Part shown: in pieces, positions 1-8,803 of the stretch | Position numbering within the stretch: the first letter of the stretch is position 1 | How the letters are laid out: every line of letters starts with the position of its first letter | NCBI GenBank assembly: GCA_013334655.1 | Contig: JAAXXD010000008.1 | Location: forward strand, 1-49,798 | DNA: 49,798 bases | Origin: Chlorobaculum sp. | GTDB taxonomy: Bacteria > Bacteroidota > Chlorobiia > Chlorobiales > Chlorobiaceae | Direction: 5' to 3' | Notes under the pieces: model-generated | Database searches by the model: none | The model's input: only the letters and a program-made list of their open reading frames with translations | Told to the model about the DNA's origin: nothing | Translations under genes and position numbers: made by a program

Positions 1-116
1 GTTTCCGGGAGAGAGTGTTCGCCACCGCGCCTGTGATCGAAGCAGAGGCCGCAGATTCTACGGCGGCGACGCCAATACCGCAGGAGGCCCCCAAAATTCC
101 CGTTGAACATCATTGA
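1..116 (+). CDS. ftsQ: FtsQ, C-terminal end (partial)
   Basis: The window opens inside a reading frame (codons in phase from base 3) that ends with TGA at 114-116, 15 bases before ftsA. The visible 37 residues begin FRERVFATAP and continue as a low-complexity Ala/Pro/Glu tail ending PVEHH. No domain is visible in this fragment. The assignment to the division protein FtsQ rests only on its position directly before ftsA-ftsZ, the usual order in the bacterial division and cell wall cluster. FtsQ is a bitopic inner membrane protein linking FtsA/FtsZ to septal peptidoglycan synthesis. The tail alone could belong to another gene. Confidence 0.6.
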   Translation, partial: FRERVFATAPVIEAEAADSTAATPIPQEAPKIPVEHH

Positions 117-131
117 AACACTGAACTTGTC

Positions 132-1460
132 ATGCCGAAGAGCAATATTGTCATAGGTCTCGATATAGGAACAACAAAGGTTTGTGTCGTTGTCGCCGAA
201 AAGGATGATCTCGGCAAGCTCAACGTCCTCGGCAAGGGACGAGCCAACTCCGATGGATTGCAACGCGCCACGGTGGTCAACATCAACAAGACCGTCGACG
301 CCATCAGCAAGGCGGTGGCCGACGCGGAGCGCGAGTCCTCGATCAAGATAAAAGGGGTGAACGTCGGCATCTCCGGCGCGCACGTCCACTGCATCTACAG
401 CAACTCCGAAATCAGCGTCAACCAGTCGGGCATCGTCAACGAGTCCGACGTGCGGCGCTTTCTCGAAAAGGCCAAGACCAACATCCGCTATCTCGACATC
501 GACCACGAGATCATCCACGTCATTCCGCAGGAGTTCATCGTCGATGACCAGGATGGCGTGCTCGATCCCATCGGCATGGCGGGCACCATCATGCGTGGCA
601 GCGCATACATCGTCGTGGGGCTGCGCACCAAGATCCGCAACATCAAGCAGTGCATCGAGAAAGCGGGTCTCGAAGTGAGCGCCATGACCTTCGAGCCGGT
701 CGCCTCGGGCCTTGCCGTGATGAAGGAGAGCGAGAAGAAGAGCGGCGTGGTGGTGATCGACATCGGCGGCGGCACGACCGAGGTGGCGATCTACATTGAC
801 GGCGCGATCCGCTACTCCGAGGTGATCAAGGTCGCGGCCAACGACGTGACGCACGACGTGGCTTACGGCATCAAGGCGCTCAACGATGTGGCCGAAGAGA
901 TCAAGATCCGCTACGGATGCGCCTGGTCGAAGGTGCTCGACAGTGACGAGGAGATTCTGATCGAGGGGATCGAGGGGCGTCCGCGCAAGTCGTTCCAGAA
1001 AAGCTCCCTGACGGTGATCGTCGAAGCCCGCATGATGGAGATTTTCGAGCTGGTGCGCGACATCATCAAGCGTTCCGGCTATTACGAATATCTCAACGCA
1101 GGGGTGATCATCACCGGCGGCGGCGCGTTGCTTCCCGGCACAAGCGAGCTGGCGGGCGATATTCTCGGCCTCGATGTACGCACCGGCTATCCCGAAGGGA
1201 TTTCGGGCGGCATCAAGGAGGCGATCAACAACCCGATGTACGCCACCGTCATGGGGCTTGTCGCGCATTCGCTGCAGAACAATCTTTATCAGGATTACGG
1301 AGAGGTCATCCCGGCAAAGCCCGCGCCGCAGGCTCCCGAGCCGATCACGCCGCCGCCGTCGGAGGCCGCGCCAGCGCAGGGCAACGATCAGAATCCCGAT
1401 GCCCAGCAATCCGGCAAGAAATTTGTTGACCGACTGAAAAAGTTCTGGGACCAGCTGTAA
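132..1460 (+). CDS. ftsA: Cell division protein FtsA
   Basis: A 442-residue actin-like ATPase that tethers FtsZ to the cytoplasmic membrane and recruits later division proteins. Phosphate-binding signature GLDIGTTKVC lies at residues 9-18, the second phosphate loop VVIDIGGGTTEVA near residue 210, and the adenosine motif IITGGGALLPG near residue 325. The last residues (KKFVDRLKKFWDQL) form the amphipathic membrane-targeting helix typical of FtsA, reached through an Ala/Pro-rich linker. Length is close to the usual 410-440. It starts at the first ATG after ftsQ, with no strong ribosome binding site visible, and precedes ftsZ by 41 bases, so the two are probably co-transcribed. Confidence 0.97.
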   Translation: MPKSNIVIGLDIGTTKVCVVVAEKDDLGKLNVLGKGRANSDGLQRATVVNINKTVDAISKAVADAERESSIKIKGVNVGISGAHVHCIYSNSEISVNQSGIVNESDVRRFLEKAKTNIRYLDIDHEIIHVIPQEFIVDDQDGVLDPIGMAGTIMRGSAYIVVGLRTKIRNIKQCIEKAGLEVSAMTFEPVASGLAVMKESEKKSGVVVIDIGGGTTEVAIYIDGAIRYSEVIKVAANDVTHDVAYGIKALNDVAEEIKIRYGCAWSKVLDSDEEILIEGIEGRPRKSFQKSSLTVIVEARMMEIFELVRDIIKRSGYYEYLNAGVIITGGGALLPGTSELAGDILGLDVRTGYPEGISGGIKEAINNPMYATVMGLVAHSLQNNLYQDYGEVIPAKPAPQAPEPITPPPSEAAPAQGNDQNPDAQQSGKKFVDRLKKFWDQL

Positions 1461-1501
1461 GCTACAAGAGAGAAACGAGAGGATAAACAAGGAAAGAAAC
1501 C

Positions 1502-2797
1502 ATGGCATTCGAACTCGATCCGGGACTGTTCGACAGCGACCAGGGAAGCGGAGTCAACATCAAGATCGTCGGCGTTGGCGGATGCGGCGGCAATGCCGTC
1601 AACAATATGATGGACCGCAAGATATGCGGCACGGAGTTTGTCGTCTTCAACACCGACCGCCAGGCGCTCCTGAACTCGAAAGCGCCGATTCGCGTCCAGA
1701 TTGGCAAAAAGGCGACCAACGGCTTGGGCGCGGGAGCCGATCCCTCCAAAGGGAGGCTCGCCGCCGAGGATGATCGAGAGCTGATCGCTATGCAGTTGCG
1801 CGGAGCGGACCTCGTCTTCATCGCTGCGGGCATGGGCAAGGGCACCGGAACGGGCGCAGCTCCGGTGGTTGCCTCCATCGCGCGGAACATGGGCATTCTC
1901 ACGATCGGCGTCGTCACGCGCCCATTCAGCTTCGAAGGACAGATCAAGTCGCGCATCGCCGACACGGGAATCGCTGAGCTGCGCAAATACATCGACACCC
2001 TCATCATCGTCGAGAACGAGAAAATCCTCAGCATCGCCGACGAAGGGGTCAGCGCTACCGAGGCGTACAACATGGCCAATGACGTGCTTTTCCGGGCGGT
2101 CAAGGGCATTGCCGACATCATTACCCACCATGGCCACGTCAACGTCGATTTTGCCGACGTGCGGAGCATCATGCAGGGAGCGGGTGACGCCGTCATGGGC
2201 TCCGCCGCCGCCGCCGGAGATCGTCGAGCGTTGAAAGCCGCGTCGGACGCCGTGACCAGCCCGCTGATGGAGGGGGTCAAGATGCGAGGCGCAAAGGGCG
2301 TGCTGGTGAACATCACCGGTGACGTGACCATGCGCGACATTGCCGACGCCATGAACTACATCGAGGAGCAGGTCGGCAGCGAGGCGAAGATCATCAACGG
2401 CTATGTCGATGAGCCGCAGGTGGCCGGAGAGATTCGCGTTACGGTGATCGTCACCGGCTTCAGAAGACTCGACCCGGACGAGGAGCGGCAGGTCGGCGCG
2501 CAATCCGGCCCAATGGAAAAGGCCGCGCCGAAAGCTGTGCCGGTGCAAGGTTTCGGACGCCCCGTGCAGGCCTCCGGCTATCCCGAAACGGTGGTCGAGG
2601 ATATGCGCATTCCCGCCTATATCCGCAAAAGCCGTTCCATCCAGGAGCCTTTCGACATTGGCCGCGCATCGAATACCATCTCTCGTCCTGCCGGTTCGAC
2701 CTCGTATGCGCCGGATGATGACAACGAGCAGATTCAGAAAGGCTCGACCGACACACCGGCCTATCTTCGCCGGAAAAACAACCCGCCACTACAGTGA
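1502..2797 (+). CDS. ftsZ: Cell division GTPase FtsZ
   Basis: A 431-residue tubulin-like GTPase forming the cytokinetic ring. Nucleotide-binding [13 protein letters not shown] is at residues 24-36, and the tubulin signature reads GMGKGTGTG (about residues 104-112) instead of the common GMGGGTGTG. The globular domain ends near residue 320 and is followed by a disordered linker. Two copies of the C-terminal binding peptide are visible: IPAYIRK at 370-376 and TPAYLRRK at 418-425. In most FtsZ proteins a single copy binds FtsA and other partners. The ribosome binding site AAGGAAAG precedes the ATG. Length exceeds the common 380-400 because of the extended tail. Confidence 0.97.
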   Translation: MAFELDPGLFDSDQGSGVNIKIVGVGGCGGNAVNNMMDRKICGTEFVVFNTDRQALLNSKAPIRVQIGKKATNGLGAGADPSKGRLAAEDDRELIAMQLRGADLVFIAAGMGKGTGTGAAPVVASIARNMGILTIGVVTRPFSFEGQIKSRIADTGIAELRKYIDTLIIVENEKILSIADEGVSATEAYNMANDVLFRAVKGIADIITHHGHVNVDFADVRSIMQGAGDAVMGSAAAAGDRRALKAASDAVTSPLMEGVKMRGAKGVLVNITGDVTMRDIADAMNYIEEQVGSEAKIINGYVDEPQVAGEIRVTVIVTGFRRLDPDEERQVGAQSGPMEKAAPKAVPVQGFGRPVQASGYPETVVEDMRIPAYIRKSRSIQEPFDIGRASNTISRPAGSTSYAPDDDNEQIQKGSTDTPAYLRRKNNPPLQ

Positions 2798-2803
2798 CAG
2801 CTA

Positions 2804-2833
2804 CCGGGAGAAGGGCGCAGCCGCTTTTCCCGG
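2804..2833 (+). terminator. Possible hairpin after ftsZ
   Basis: Arms CCGGGAGAAG (2804-2813) and CTTTTCCCGG (2824-2833) pair over 10 bases with one G-U pair and a 10-base loop. It lies 7 bases after the ftsZ stop. There is no T-tract, so it may slow or stabilise transcripts and not be a classical intrinsic terminator. Confidence 0.35.
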
Positions 2834-2948
2834 CGTGTCTCCGTTCATTGACAACTTCCCACGAGCTTCGCCGCCAGCAGTTAAAGACTAACTGCATTCC
2901 TCAAGAGGCCGGTGAACCTCCAATCACTTCAAAAAGGATTCCATCATC

Positions 2949-4250
2949 ATGAATTACCGGACAATATCTGCCGAACAGGCCGCCATGGCTATCAAATCGG
3001 GAGATCGTGTATTTCTCCATACGGCAGCGGCCACGCCGCAGCGCCTGATCGAGGCGATGGTCAGCCGGGCCGATCATCTTCGCGACGTCGAGATCGTCAG
3101 CCTGCACACTGAGGGCGACGCCCCCTACGTCAGGCCCGAGTATCAGGAGAGCTTCAGGCTCAACGCCTTTTTCGTTGGCAAGAACGTCCGCTCCGCCGTG
3201 CAGTGCGGCTATGCCGACGCGATTCCGATTTTTCTGAGCGACGTGCCATCGATGTTCTATGACAACATCATGCCGCTCGACGTAGCGCTGGTGCACGTCT
3301 CGCCGCCGGATCGCCATGGCTACTGCTCGCTCGGCGTCTCGGTCGATGCCTCCAGGGCCGCCGTGCATACGGCAAAGCATGTTATCGCGCAGGTCAACCC
3401 GAACATGCCCCGCACCCACGGCGAAGGGCTGCTCCATGTCAGCAAGATTCATTCGCTGGTCGAGGTGGATGATCCGCTGCCGGAAACGCCGCGCCATGAA
3501 CTGACCGGCGTCGAGCGCCAGATTGGCCAGCATATCGCCTCGATTGTCGAGGACGGGGCAACCCTGCAAATGGGCATCGGCGCGATTCCAGACGCGACGC
3601 TCGCCGCTCTGGCCGGGCACAAAGACCTCGGCATCCATTCGGAGATGTTCTCGGACGGCGTGGTCGAGCTGGTTGAAAAAGGGGTGATCAACGGACGCTG
3701 CAAACGGACGCACAACGAGATCATCGTAGCGAGCTTCCTCGTCGGCACCCGAAAGCTCTACGATTTCGTGGACGACAATCCGCTGGTCGAGATGCTTGGC
3801 TCGGACTACGTCAACGACACGAAGGAGATCAGGAAAAATCCCAAGGTCACGGCGATCAACAGCGCCATCGAAATCGACATGACCGGCCAGGTCTGCGCCG
3901 ACTCGATCGGCATCCGCCACTTCTCCGGCGTCGGCGGGCAGATGGATTTCATCCGCGGCGCGGCCCTCTCTCCCGGAGGCAAGCCGATCATCGCCCTGCC
4001 CTCCACCACCAGCAAGGGGGAATCGCGCATCGTGCCGCACCTCAAGCCCGGCGCGGGCGTCGTGACCACGCGGGCGCACGTGCAGTACGTCGTTACCGAA
4101 TACGGCATTGTCAACCTGCACGGCAAGAACCTCCGCCAGCGAGCCGAAGCGATGGCCACCATCGCCCACCCTAACTTCCGCGAAGAGATCCTCCGCCAGG
4201 CCCACGAGCTGTATGGGCGGAAGAGCAATTGTCCAATTGACAATGGATAA
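2949..4250 (+). CDS. Acetyl-CoA hydrolase/CoA-transferase family protein
   Basis: A 433-residue protein of the acetyl-CoA hydrolase/4-hydroxybutyrate CoA-transferase family, which moves CoA between acyl groups through a glutamyl-CoA thioester or hydrolyses acyl-CoA. Supporting signs are the N-terminal half with ISAEQAAMAIKSGDRVF, the Gly-rich QMGIGAIPDA near residue 212, SGVGGQMDFIRGA near residue 325, and VVTEYGIVNLHGK near residue 382, where Glu is the likely catalytic residue. Length is normal for the family. AAGGA lies 11 bases before the ATG. The preferred acyl group cannot be read from the sequence; acetate/succinate exchange would fit a reductive TCA organism, but this is inference. 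It stands alone, ending at a shared terminator with fccAB. Confidence 0.85.
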   Translation: MNYRTISAEQAAMAIKSGDRVFLHTAAATPQRLIEAMVSRADHLRDVEIVSLHTEGDAPYVRPEYQESFRLNAFFVGKNVRSAVQCGYADAIPIFLSDVPSMFYDNIMPLDVALVHVSPPDRHGYCSLGVSVDASRAAVHTAKHVIAQVNPNMPRTHGEGLLHVSKIHSLVEVDDPLPETPRHELTGVERQIGQHIASIVEDGATLQMGIGAIPDATLAALAGHKDLGIHSEMFSDGVVELVEKGVINGRCKRTHNEIIVASFLVGTRKLYDFVDDNPLVEMLGSDYVNDTKEIRKNPKVTAINSAIEIDMTGQVCADSIGIRHFSGVGGQMDFIRGAALSPGGKPIIALPSTTSKGESRIVPHLKPGAGVVTTRAHVQYVVTEYGIVNLHGKNLRQRAEAMATIAHPNFREEILRQAHELYGRKSNCPIDNG

Positions 4251-4350
4251 AGGATACTCAGTGGCTATTGTGGGGCGCTGGCAGCATCTCCGGTTTTCGC
4301 TCTGTTGTCTTTGATATCCCTGTCGTCCTTGTTTTCCTTTTTCCCCAAAA

Positions 4351-4383
4351 ACAAAAGAGCCACATGTTCAGTGGCTCTTTTGT
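4351..4383. terminator. Bidirectional intrinsic terminator
   Basis: Perfect 13-base arms ACAAAAGAGCCAC (4351-4363) and GTGGCTCTTTTGT (4371-4383) with a 7-base loop. An A-run lies on the left and a T-run on the right, so the hairpin works on both strands. It sits between the convergent CoA-transferase gene (plus) and fccB (minus). Confidence 0.88.
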
Positions 4384-4432
4384 TTCTGAGACAGCCTCGA
4401 TGCTTGTGAAACTCTTGCTTCCTGCTCGCGGG

Positions 4433-5728
4433 TTATCCCCAGATATCCTTGCAGATATTGGTGTACCACCCTTCGGCGAACAGCGCCTCCTGTTCGAGCT
4501 GGTCGTCGCTGGCGTCGGCTGGCGTCAGGCCGCCCGAGCCGGGAATATCGACAATGCCGGTCGCCGAGAGCTGATACACACCAGCTACGGAGACGCCGTA
4601 TTTCGGACCGATCAGGCTGTAGCAGGTGTTGACCAGCGATGGCGGAGCCGGTTCCTGGCCGCGCAGCAGATTGACGATGGCCGCCGCGGCAACCTTGCCC
4701 TGGCTGCTGGCCGCGAAACCGGACTTCGGCATCGCCCCGGCAACGCAGGCGTCTCCGACGATGTGAATGCCCTTGTGAATCGTCGATTCGAACGATGAGG
4801 GATTGATGGGGCACCACCCTTTCTCGTTGGTTAACCCGGCATCGAAGGCGATCTTGCCAGCTTTCTGCGCCGGGATGATGTTGATGACGTCGCCCTTCAC
4901 CGCGCCGAGGTCGGTTTCGAGTGTCATCTTGTCAGCGTCGAGCTTCAACACCTTGCCGCCACCCGTAGCGCTGCGCCATTCAATCATGCCCGGATAGAGC
5001 CGCTCCCATCCTTTCGTGAAGAGTCCCTGCTTGGAGAACTTCTCCTTGGCGTCGAGGATGATGATCTTCGATTTCGGTTTGTTCGCCTTGAGGTAATGCG
5101 CGACGAGGCTTGCCCGCTCGTATGGGCCGGGAGGACAGCGGAACGGATTGTCGGGCGGGCAGATGACCACCGTGCCGCCGTTTTTCATCGCATGAAGCTG
5201 CCGCTGCAACAGAAGCGTCTGCGGCCCGGCCTGCCAGGCGTGAGGAATTTTCGATTCGGCGATTTTCTGACTGTATCCCGGAATGGCGTCAAATTTGAAG
5301 TCGATGCCGGGAGAGACGACGAGACGGTCATAGCCAATCGTTTTGCCGCCAGAGAGCTTGACCGTGCCCTTCGCGGGATCCACAGCGACGACCCGGTCGG
5401 CAATCACATTCACGCCATGCTTGGCGTGGAGCGCCGCATAGGTGTGGGTGATATCCTTCATGGTTTTCAACCCGCCAAGCACCCAGTTGCTGAATGGGCA
5501 GGTCACATAAGCGGCTTTCGGCTCGATGAGCGTAACGGCGAGTGAAGGGTCGAGCTTCCTGAGATATTTGGCCGTAGCTGCGCCGCCGAATCCGCCGCCA
5601 ACCACCACCACATGCTTTTTCGCTCCACCGGCGGCAAACGAAGTGCCGGTCATGCCGAAAAGACCGAACGCCGAACCGGCCACGCCGGAGACAAGCAGTT
5701 TATTGAAATCACGTCTTGAAATACTCAT
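4433..5728 (-). CDS. fccB: Sulfide dehydrogenase (flavocytochrome c) flavoprotein subunit
   Basis: The 431-residue FAD subunit of flavocytochrome c, which oxidises sulfide to polysulfide or sulfur in the periplasm and passes electrons to the haem subunit. The chosen start (5728) gives a twin-arginine signal with SRRDFNK and a hydrophobic stretch ending near TSFAA; an upstream in-frame ATG at 5785 would add 19 basic residues and overlap fccA. Visible features are the FAD-binding [26 protein letters not shown], and the family motif [13 protein letters not shown], with a second Cys in [13 protein letters not shown]; these two cysteines fit the redox-active disulfide of the family. It follows fccA by 16 bases, so it is co-transcribed with it and ends at the shared terminator. 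Confidence 0.94.
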   Translation of the reverse strand: MSISRRDFNKLLVSGVAGSAFGLFGMTGTSFAAGGAKKHVVVVGGGFGGAATAKYLRKLDPSLAVTLIEPKAAYVTCPFSNWVLGGLKTMKDITHTYAALHAKHGVNVIADRVVAVDPAKGTVKLSGGKTIGYDRLVVSPGIDFKFDAIPGYSQKIAESKIPHAWQAGPQTLLLQRQLHAMKNGGTVVICPPDNPFRCPPGPYERASLVAHYLKANKPKSKIIILDAKEKFSKQGLFTKGWERLYPGMIEWRSATGGGKVLKLDADKMTLETDLGAVKGDVINIIPAQKAGKIAFDAGLTNEKGWCPINPSSFESTIHKGIHIVGDACVAGAMPKSGFAASSQGKVAAAAIVNLLRGQEPAPPSLVNTCYSLIGPKYGVSVAGVYQLSATGIVDIPGSGGLTPADASDDQLEQEALFAEGWYTNICKDIWG

Positions 5729-5744
5729 GCGTCTTGCCCTCCGG

Positions 5745-6161
5745 TTAGTTTTTCTTTTTCGACAGATTCCCGAAATATTCGGCAATCAGATGAATCTCAT
5801 CATCGGTATACCCTTTGGCATGTCTCGACATCACGGTTGACATACGAGCGCCGGATTTGAAATCGCGAAGGGCGGATTCGATGTAGCCGGTGGTCTTTCC
5901 GTAAATCGACGGAATGATGCTCGCGCTCTTGCCATCGGTGCCGTGGCATCCGGAACAGGAAAGCGCCAGAATCTGGCCTCGTTCACGGAGCTTGACCGGA
6001 TCGGTGATCGGAGCGGGCGCTGGCGGCGCGGCCGGAGCGACAACCGCAGCCGGAGTGGCGGCAGGCGCGGGCGCGTCAGCGGCAATCACGGTACTACTGG
6101 CCTGAAACAACGGAACAACGGCGAACACCAGGCCCAGCATTACGTTCTTTTTTGGAAGCAT
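5745..6161 (-). CDS. fccA: Flavocytochrome c cytochrome subunit
   Basis: A 138-residue periplasmic c-type cytochrome that takes electrons from FccB. A Sec signal peptide is visible (MLPKKN, hydrophobic core, then VIAADA), followed by an Ala/Pro linker of about 25 residues and a single class I cytochrome domain with the haem motif CSGCH at 69-73. Methionines in ARMSTVM (around residue 107) are candidates for the axial ligand. The C-terminal half ([19 protein letters not shown]) is the usual final helix. It is first in the fccAB operon; the upstream AT-rich stretch should carry the promoter. The single haem and small size match the green sulfur bacterial form and contrast with the dihaem subunit of purple bacteria. 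Confidence 0.92.
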   Translation of the reverse strand: MLPKKNVMLGLVFAVVPLFQASSTVIAADAPAPAATPAAVVAPAAPPAPAPITDPVKLRERGQILALSCSGCHGTDGKSASIIPSIYGKTTGYIESALRDFKSGARMSTVMSRHAKGYTDDEIHLIAEYFGNLSKKKN

Positions 6162-6442
6162 AACGGGTTCTCCTTATTTAACATTGCTTGAACTTGATCG
6201 AAGTGAGATGAAACAGGCGAACAATGGACGTTTCCGATCCTCGAAAAAAATGCCAACAGCCTTTACAGACAGAACGTTCTTTTTATTAAAAGGCGAAATT
6301 CGGAAAGAATAGTGTCGAGCTTGAAAGGGTTTTAAAACAATTGTTAATATAAAAAGAAGAGTGCTGCTGCGCAAGCGGAATAACTATACGATCTGATAAT
6401 CATATAGTGGAATGTAAATGCTATAGCTTGCGCTCTGGCGTG

Positions 6443-6568
6443 GATTGCAAAGTGGAGGCAATCGTCGTAAAACAGGATGCGTAGGAGATTTCGTATTGCC
6501 TTGATAACGACACGAGCGAGCTGTGCTCTCTGTGCCGCGCGGGTCTGGCAAGAACCCGCTTTACGGCA
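6443..6568. other. Non-coding stretch with strong hairpins, possible structured RNA
   Basis: The 449-base interval between fccA and the IS holds no convincing gene. Within it, GATTGC (6443-6448) can pair with GCAATC (6458-6463), while the overlapping AGGCAAT (6456-6462) can instead pair with ATTGCCT (6495-6501), two mutually exclusive hairpins. Further on, TGCCG (6533-6537) with CGGCA (6564-6568) encloses GCGGGT (6539-6544) with ACCCGC (6554-6559). This is compatible with a small RNA or a regulatory leader on either strand, but I recognise no known family (tmRNA, RNase P and SRP RNA landmarks are absent). The palindrome AACAATTGTT at 6336-6345 lies nearer to fccA and may belong to its promoter. 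Confidence 0.35.
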
Positions 6569-6610
6569 TGGAGACGAAGGCTGAAAGGTTCAGGAGTCTG
6601 TTCACCCAAG

Positions 6611-6623
6611 TGTGTAAACGGTC
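6611..6623 (+). repeat. IS left terminal inverted repeat
   Basis: TGTGTAAACGGTC, the exact reverse complement of 7897-7909. Confidence 0.88.
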
Positions 6624-6627
6624 GTTT

Positions 6628-7863
6628 TCAAAGGTGGACTCGTCCTTCGAATTTAATGGAAAACTGATTGATCACGGCACCCCAATTCTGAAGCGGCATT
6701 GTCCACTTTTTAGCGATGTTTTGCATGGCAAGGTAGATCAGCTTCATGATCGATTCATCGTTTGGGAACGCCCCCTTGGTTTTCAGCACTTTGCGCAGTG
6801 ACCGGTTCAGCGATTCGATGGCGTTGGTCGTGTACATGACCTTACGAATCTCTGCCGAATAGGCGAAAAACGGGATGATGTGCTCCCAGTGCGCGTGCCA
6901 GAGCTTGCTCACCGAGGGATATTTCGCGTCCCATTTGTCGGCAAAGCGGTGCAACTCCACTTCGGCTGCTTCAACGGTTGGCGATCCGTAAATCATTTTC
7001 AGATCGGCACATAACTCCTTGCGGTCTTTCCAGGAAACGAACTTCGTCGAATTGCGAATCATGTGGACGACGCAGAGCTGAACCTCCGTTTCCGGGAACA
7101 CCGCGGCAATGGCATCGGGGAAGCCGACCAGTCCATCGACGGCGGCAATCAGGATGTCCTGAACGCCCCGGTTTTTCAGTTCGGTCATGACGCTAAGCCA
7201 GAACTTTGCGCCCTCGTTCTGCGAAATCCAGAGGCCCAGCAGCTCTTTCTGGCCCTCCATCGTGATGGCTAAAGCCAGGTAAACGGCCTTGTTACAGACC
7301 CGGCCGTCCTGACGACCCTTGACGACAATGCAGTCGAAGTAGACGATGGCATACAGCGGATCGAGCGGGCGGCTCTGCCAGGCGCGCACGTCGTCGAGCA
7401 CCGCGTCGGTCACGCTGCTGATGAGCGCTTCGGAGACTTCGACCTCGTAGAGTTCCAGCAGCATCGCCTGCATGTCGCGCACACTCATGCCGCGAGCGTA
7501 CATGGCGAGTATTTTTTCGTCGAAACCCTTGAATCGCGTCTGGCGCTTGCGAATCAGTTGCGGCTCGAAGCTGCCGTTGCGGTCGCGAGGCGGTCTGATG
7601 TCGAACTGATCCTGATCGACGATGATGGTCTTTTTGCCGTGACCATTGCGGCTGTTGCCGCTGTTCGGCACGATCGGCAGATGCTTCGGATAGCCGAGGT
7701 GTTCGTCCAGCTCGCCTTCGAGCACCGTTTCGATCAAGCGTTTTTTGAGCTGGTCATACAGACCGCCCTTGTCAAAAAGGGCTCGCGGCCCACCGCTTTG
7801 TTGCAGCAGTTGCTTGACCAGCTCGCCCTGGATGTCTTGAATTTTCTCTTTCTTTTTGGTCAT
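6628..7863 (-). CDS. IS256-family transposase
   Basis: A 411-residue DDE transposase of the mutator/IS256 type. The N-terminal DNA-binding part carries ELDEHLGYPKH. The catalytic acids are likely the Asp in YFDCIVVKG (about residue 174), the Asp in AAVDGLVGFPDAI (about residue 243), and the Glu in TTNAIESLNRSLRK (about residue 350). Length matches active family members (390-420). The gene fills the element almost end to end, with its stop 5 bases inside the left repeat. The ribosome binding site AAGGAG lies 8 bases before the ATG. Confidence 0.95.
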   Translation of the reverse strand: MTKKKEKIQDIQGELVKQLLQQSGGPRALFDKGGLYDQLKKRLIETVLEGELDEHLGYPKHLPIVPNSGNSRNGHGKKTIIVDQDQFDIRPPRDRNGSFEPQLIRKRQTRFKGFDEKILAMYARGMSVRDMQAMLLELYEVEVSEALISSVTDAVLDDVRAWQSRPLDPLYAIVYFDCIVVKGRQDGRVCNKAVYLALAITMEGQKELLGLWISQNEGAKFWLSVMTELKNRGVQDILIAAVDGLVGFPDAIAAVFPETEVQLCVVHMIRNSTKFVSWKDRKELCADLKMIYGSPTVEAAEVELHRFADKWDAKYPSVSKLWHAHWEHIIPFFAYSAEIRKVMYTTNAIESLNRSLRKVLKTKGAFPNDESIMKLIYLAMQNIAKKWTMPLQNWGAVINQFSIKFEGRVHL

Positions 7864-7896
7864 CGTTTTACTCCTTTCTTCATGATAGGAAACTCT

Positions 7897-7909
7897 GACC
7901 GTTTACACA
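7897..7909 (-). repeat. IS right terminal inverted repeat
   Basis: GACCGTTTACACA on the plus strand, the exact reverse complement of the left repeat at 6611-6623. Confidence 0.88.
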
Positions 7910-7938
7910 GTTGTTCTTACAGACTCGCGTTCCTCAGG

Positions 7939-8445
7939 TCAGTTGTAAACCTCGATTTTAACTTTGCCGATGCCATTGTCAACCAGGTCGAGCTGTTTGG
8001 CTGCCGCTTTCGAGAGGTCGATGATCCGGTTTTTGATGTAAGGGCCCCGGTCGTTGATCTTGACGAAAACCATTTTTCCGTTGTCGAGATTGGTGACCCG
8101 GACGATGGTGCCGAACGGAAGCGAGCGGTGAGCGGCCGTGAACTCTTTTTTGTTGAAAGTTTCGCCGCTTGCGGTTTGCTTGCCGTGAAATTTGCTGGCG
8201 TAAAACGATGCACGCCCCACTGCGACCATAAACCGGTCACCGCCGGGAAGATGCTTTGCAGCAAAATTCTCCGTAGCCTGGCGCTGGACATTGTGGCCGG
8301 TACTGCGGGATGAGTTGTTTTTCTGTGAAACGCTCCGGGTTACGGTACCGGAGTGGCGTGCAAGAGCGTTGAGAGGAGAGGCTGGTACGATGAGTGATAT
8401 CGCCAATACAAGGCGGCTGAGTATGTTGATGTGTTTTTTCTGCAT
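7939..8445 (-). CDS. rlpA: RlpA-like double-psi beta-barrel protein
   Basis: A 168-residue exported protein. An N-terminal signal peptide (KKHINILSR followed by a hydrophobic core and ALA) is followed by a short Ser/Asn-rich linker and the double-psi beta-barrel domain: [19 protein letters not shown] near residue 76, [10 protein letters not shown] near 112 and [16 protein letters not shown] near 130, with the catalytic-type Asp in NDRGP. RlpA proteins act at the septum, some as lytic transglycosylases on denuded glycan. No SPOR domain is present, so this is a short form. Ser after the signal and the absence of a lipobox suggest a periplasmic soluble protein. It is monocistronic, with the IS just downstream. 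Confidence 0.85.
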   Translation of the reverse strand: MQKKHINILSRLVLAISLIVPASPLNALARHSGTVTRSVSQKNNSSRSTGHNVQRQATENFAAKHLPGGDRFMVAVGRASFYASKFHGKQTASGETFNKKEFTAAHRSLPFGTIVRVTNLDNGKMVFVKINDRGPYIKNRIIDLSKAAAKQLDLVDNGIGKVKIEVYN

Positions 8446-8803
8446 AATCGCATCCCGGTTATTGCGCCGCTACCTGATCTTGAGCTGTGTATGGTGTCTA
8501 TTCGTGTCATGTGAGTGTTTTCGGTAGTGCGCCGGTTTTTCATGATAATGAAACAGAGTATCGAATATAACAAAAAGGTTTTTAAAGAACGAAATCCTGT
8601 TTTCTGTTTGGGAAAAGTATTGAAAAATGGCGCTACGATTCTTGTTAAGTAAATAATATTATTGAAGTTAGGTGAATCATGGCAATGGTTATCTCGTGTG
8701 AGTGATCGGTCATTATGCGTGAAAATAATTCAGGAAAATCATTGTCCCGTGCAAAATCTTTCAGCTTTTCTGGTGTGCTTTGCAAAGCGCTGATGTGTGA
8801 AGT
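8446..8803. other. AT-rich intergenic region between divergent genes
   Basis: A 358-base gap between divergently read rlpA and the TPR gene; promoters for both should lie here. The only clear structure is the 12-base palindrome GCTTTGCAAAGC at 8777-8788, 15 bases before the TPR start. No gene is supported. Confidence 0.4.

Larger units (their letters stand above)
6611..7909. mobile_element. IS256-family insertion sequence, complete
   Basis: A 1299-base element with one transposase gene on the minus strand and perfect 13-base terminal inverted repeats, TGTGTAAACGGTC at the left end and its reverse complement at the right. It is inserted 29 bases beyond the rlpA stop. The 8-9 bases flanking each end do not match, so no target duplication is visible. 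The reading frame is intact, so the element may still be active. It did not visibly break a gene. Confidence 0.9.

Noticed and set aside
6421-6609. A 62-residue minus-strand protein left of the IS
   Set aside because: It has no ribosome site or domain and coincides with the hairpin-rich stretch, which better explains the sequence.
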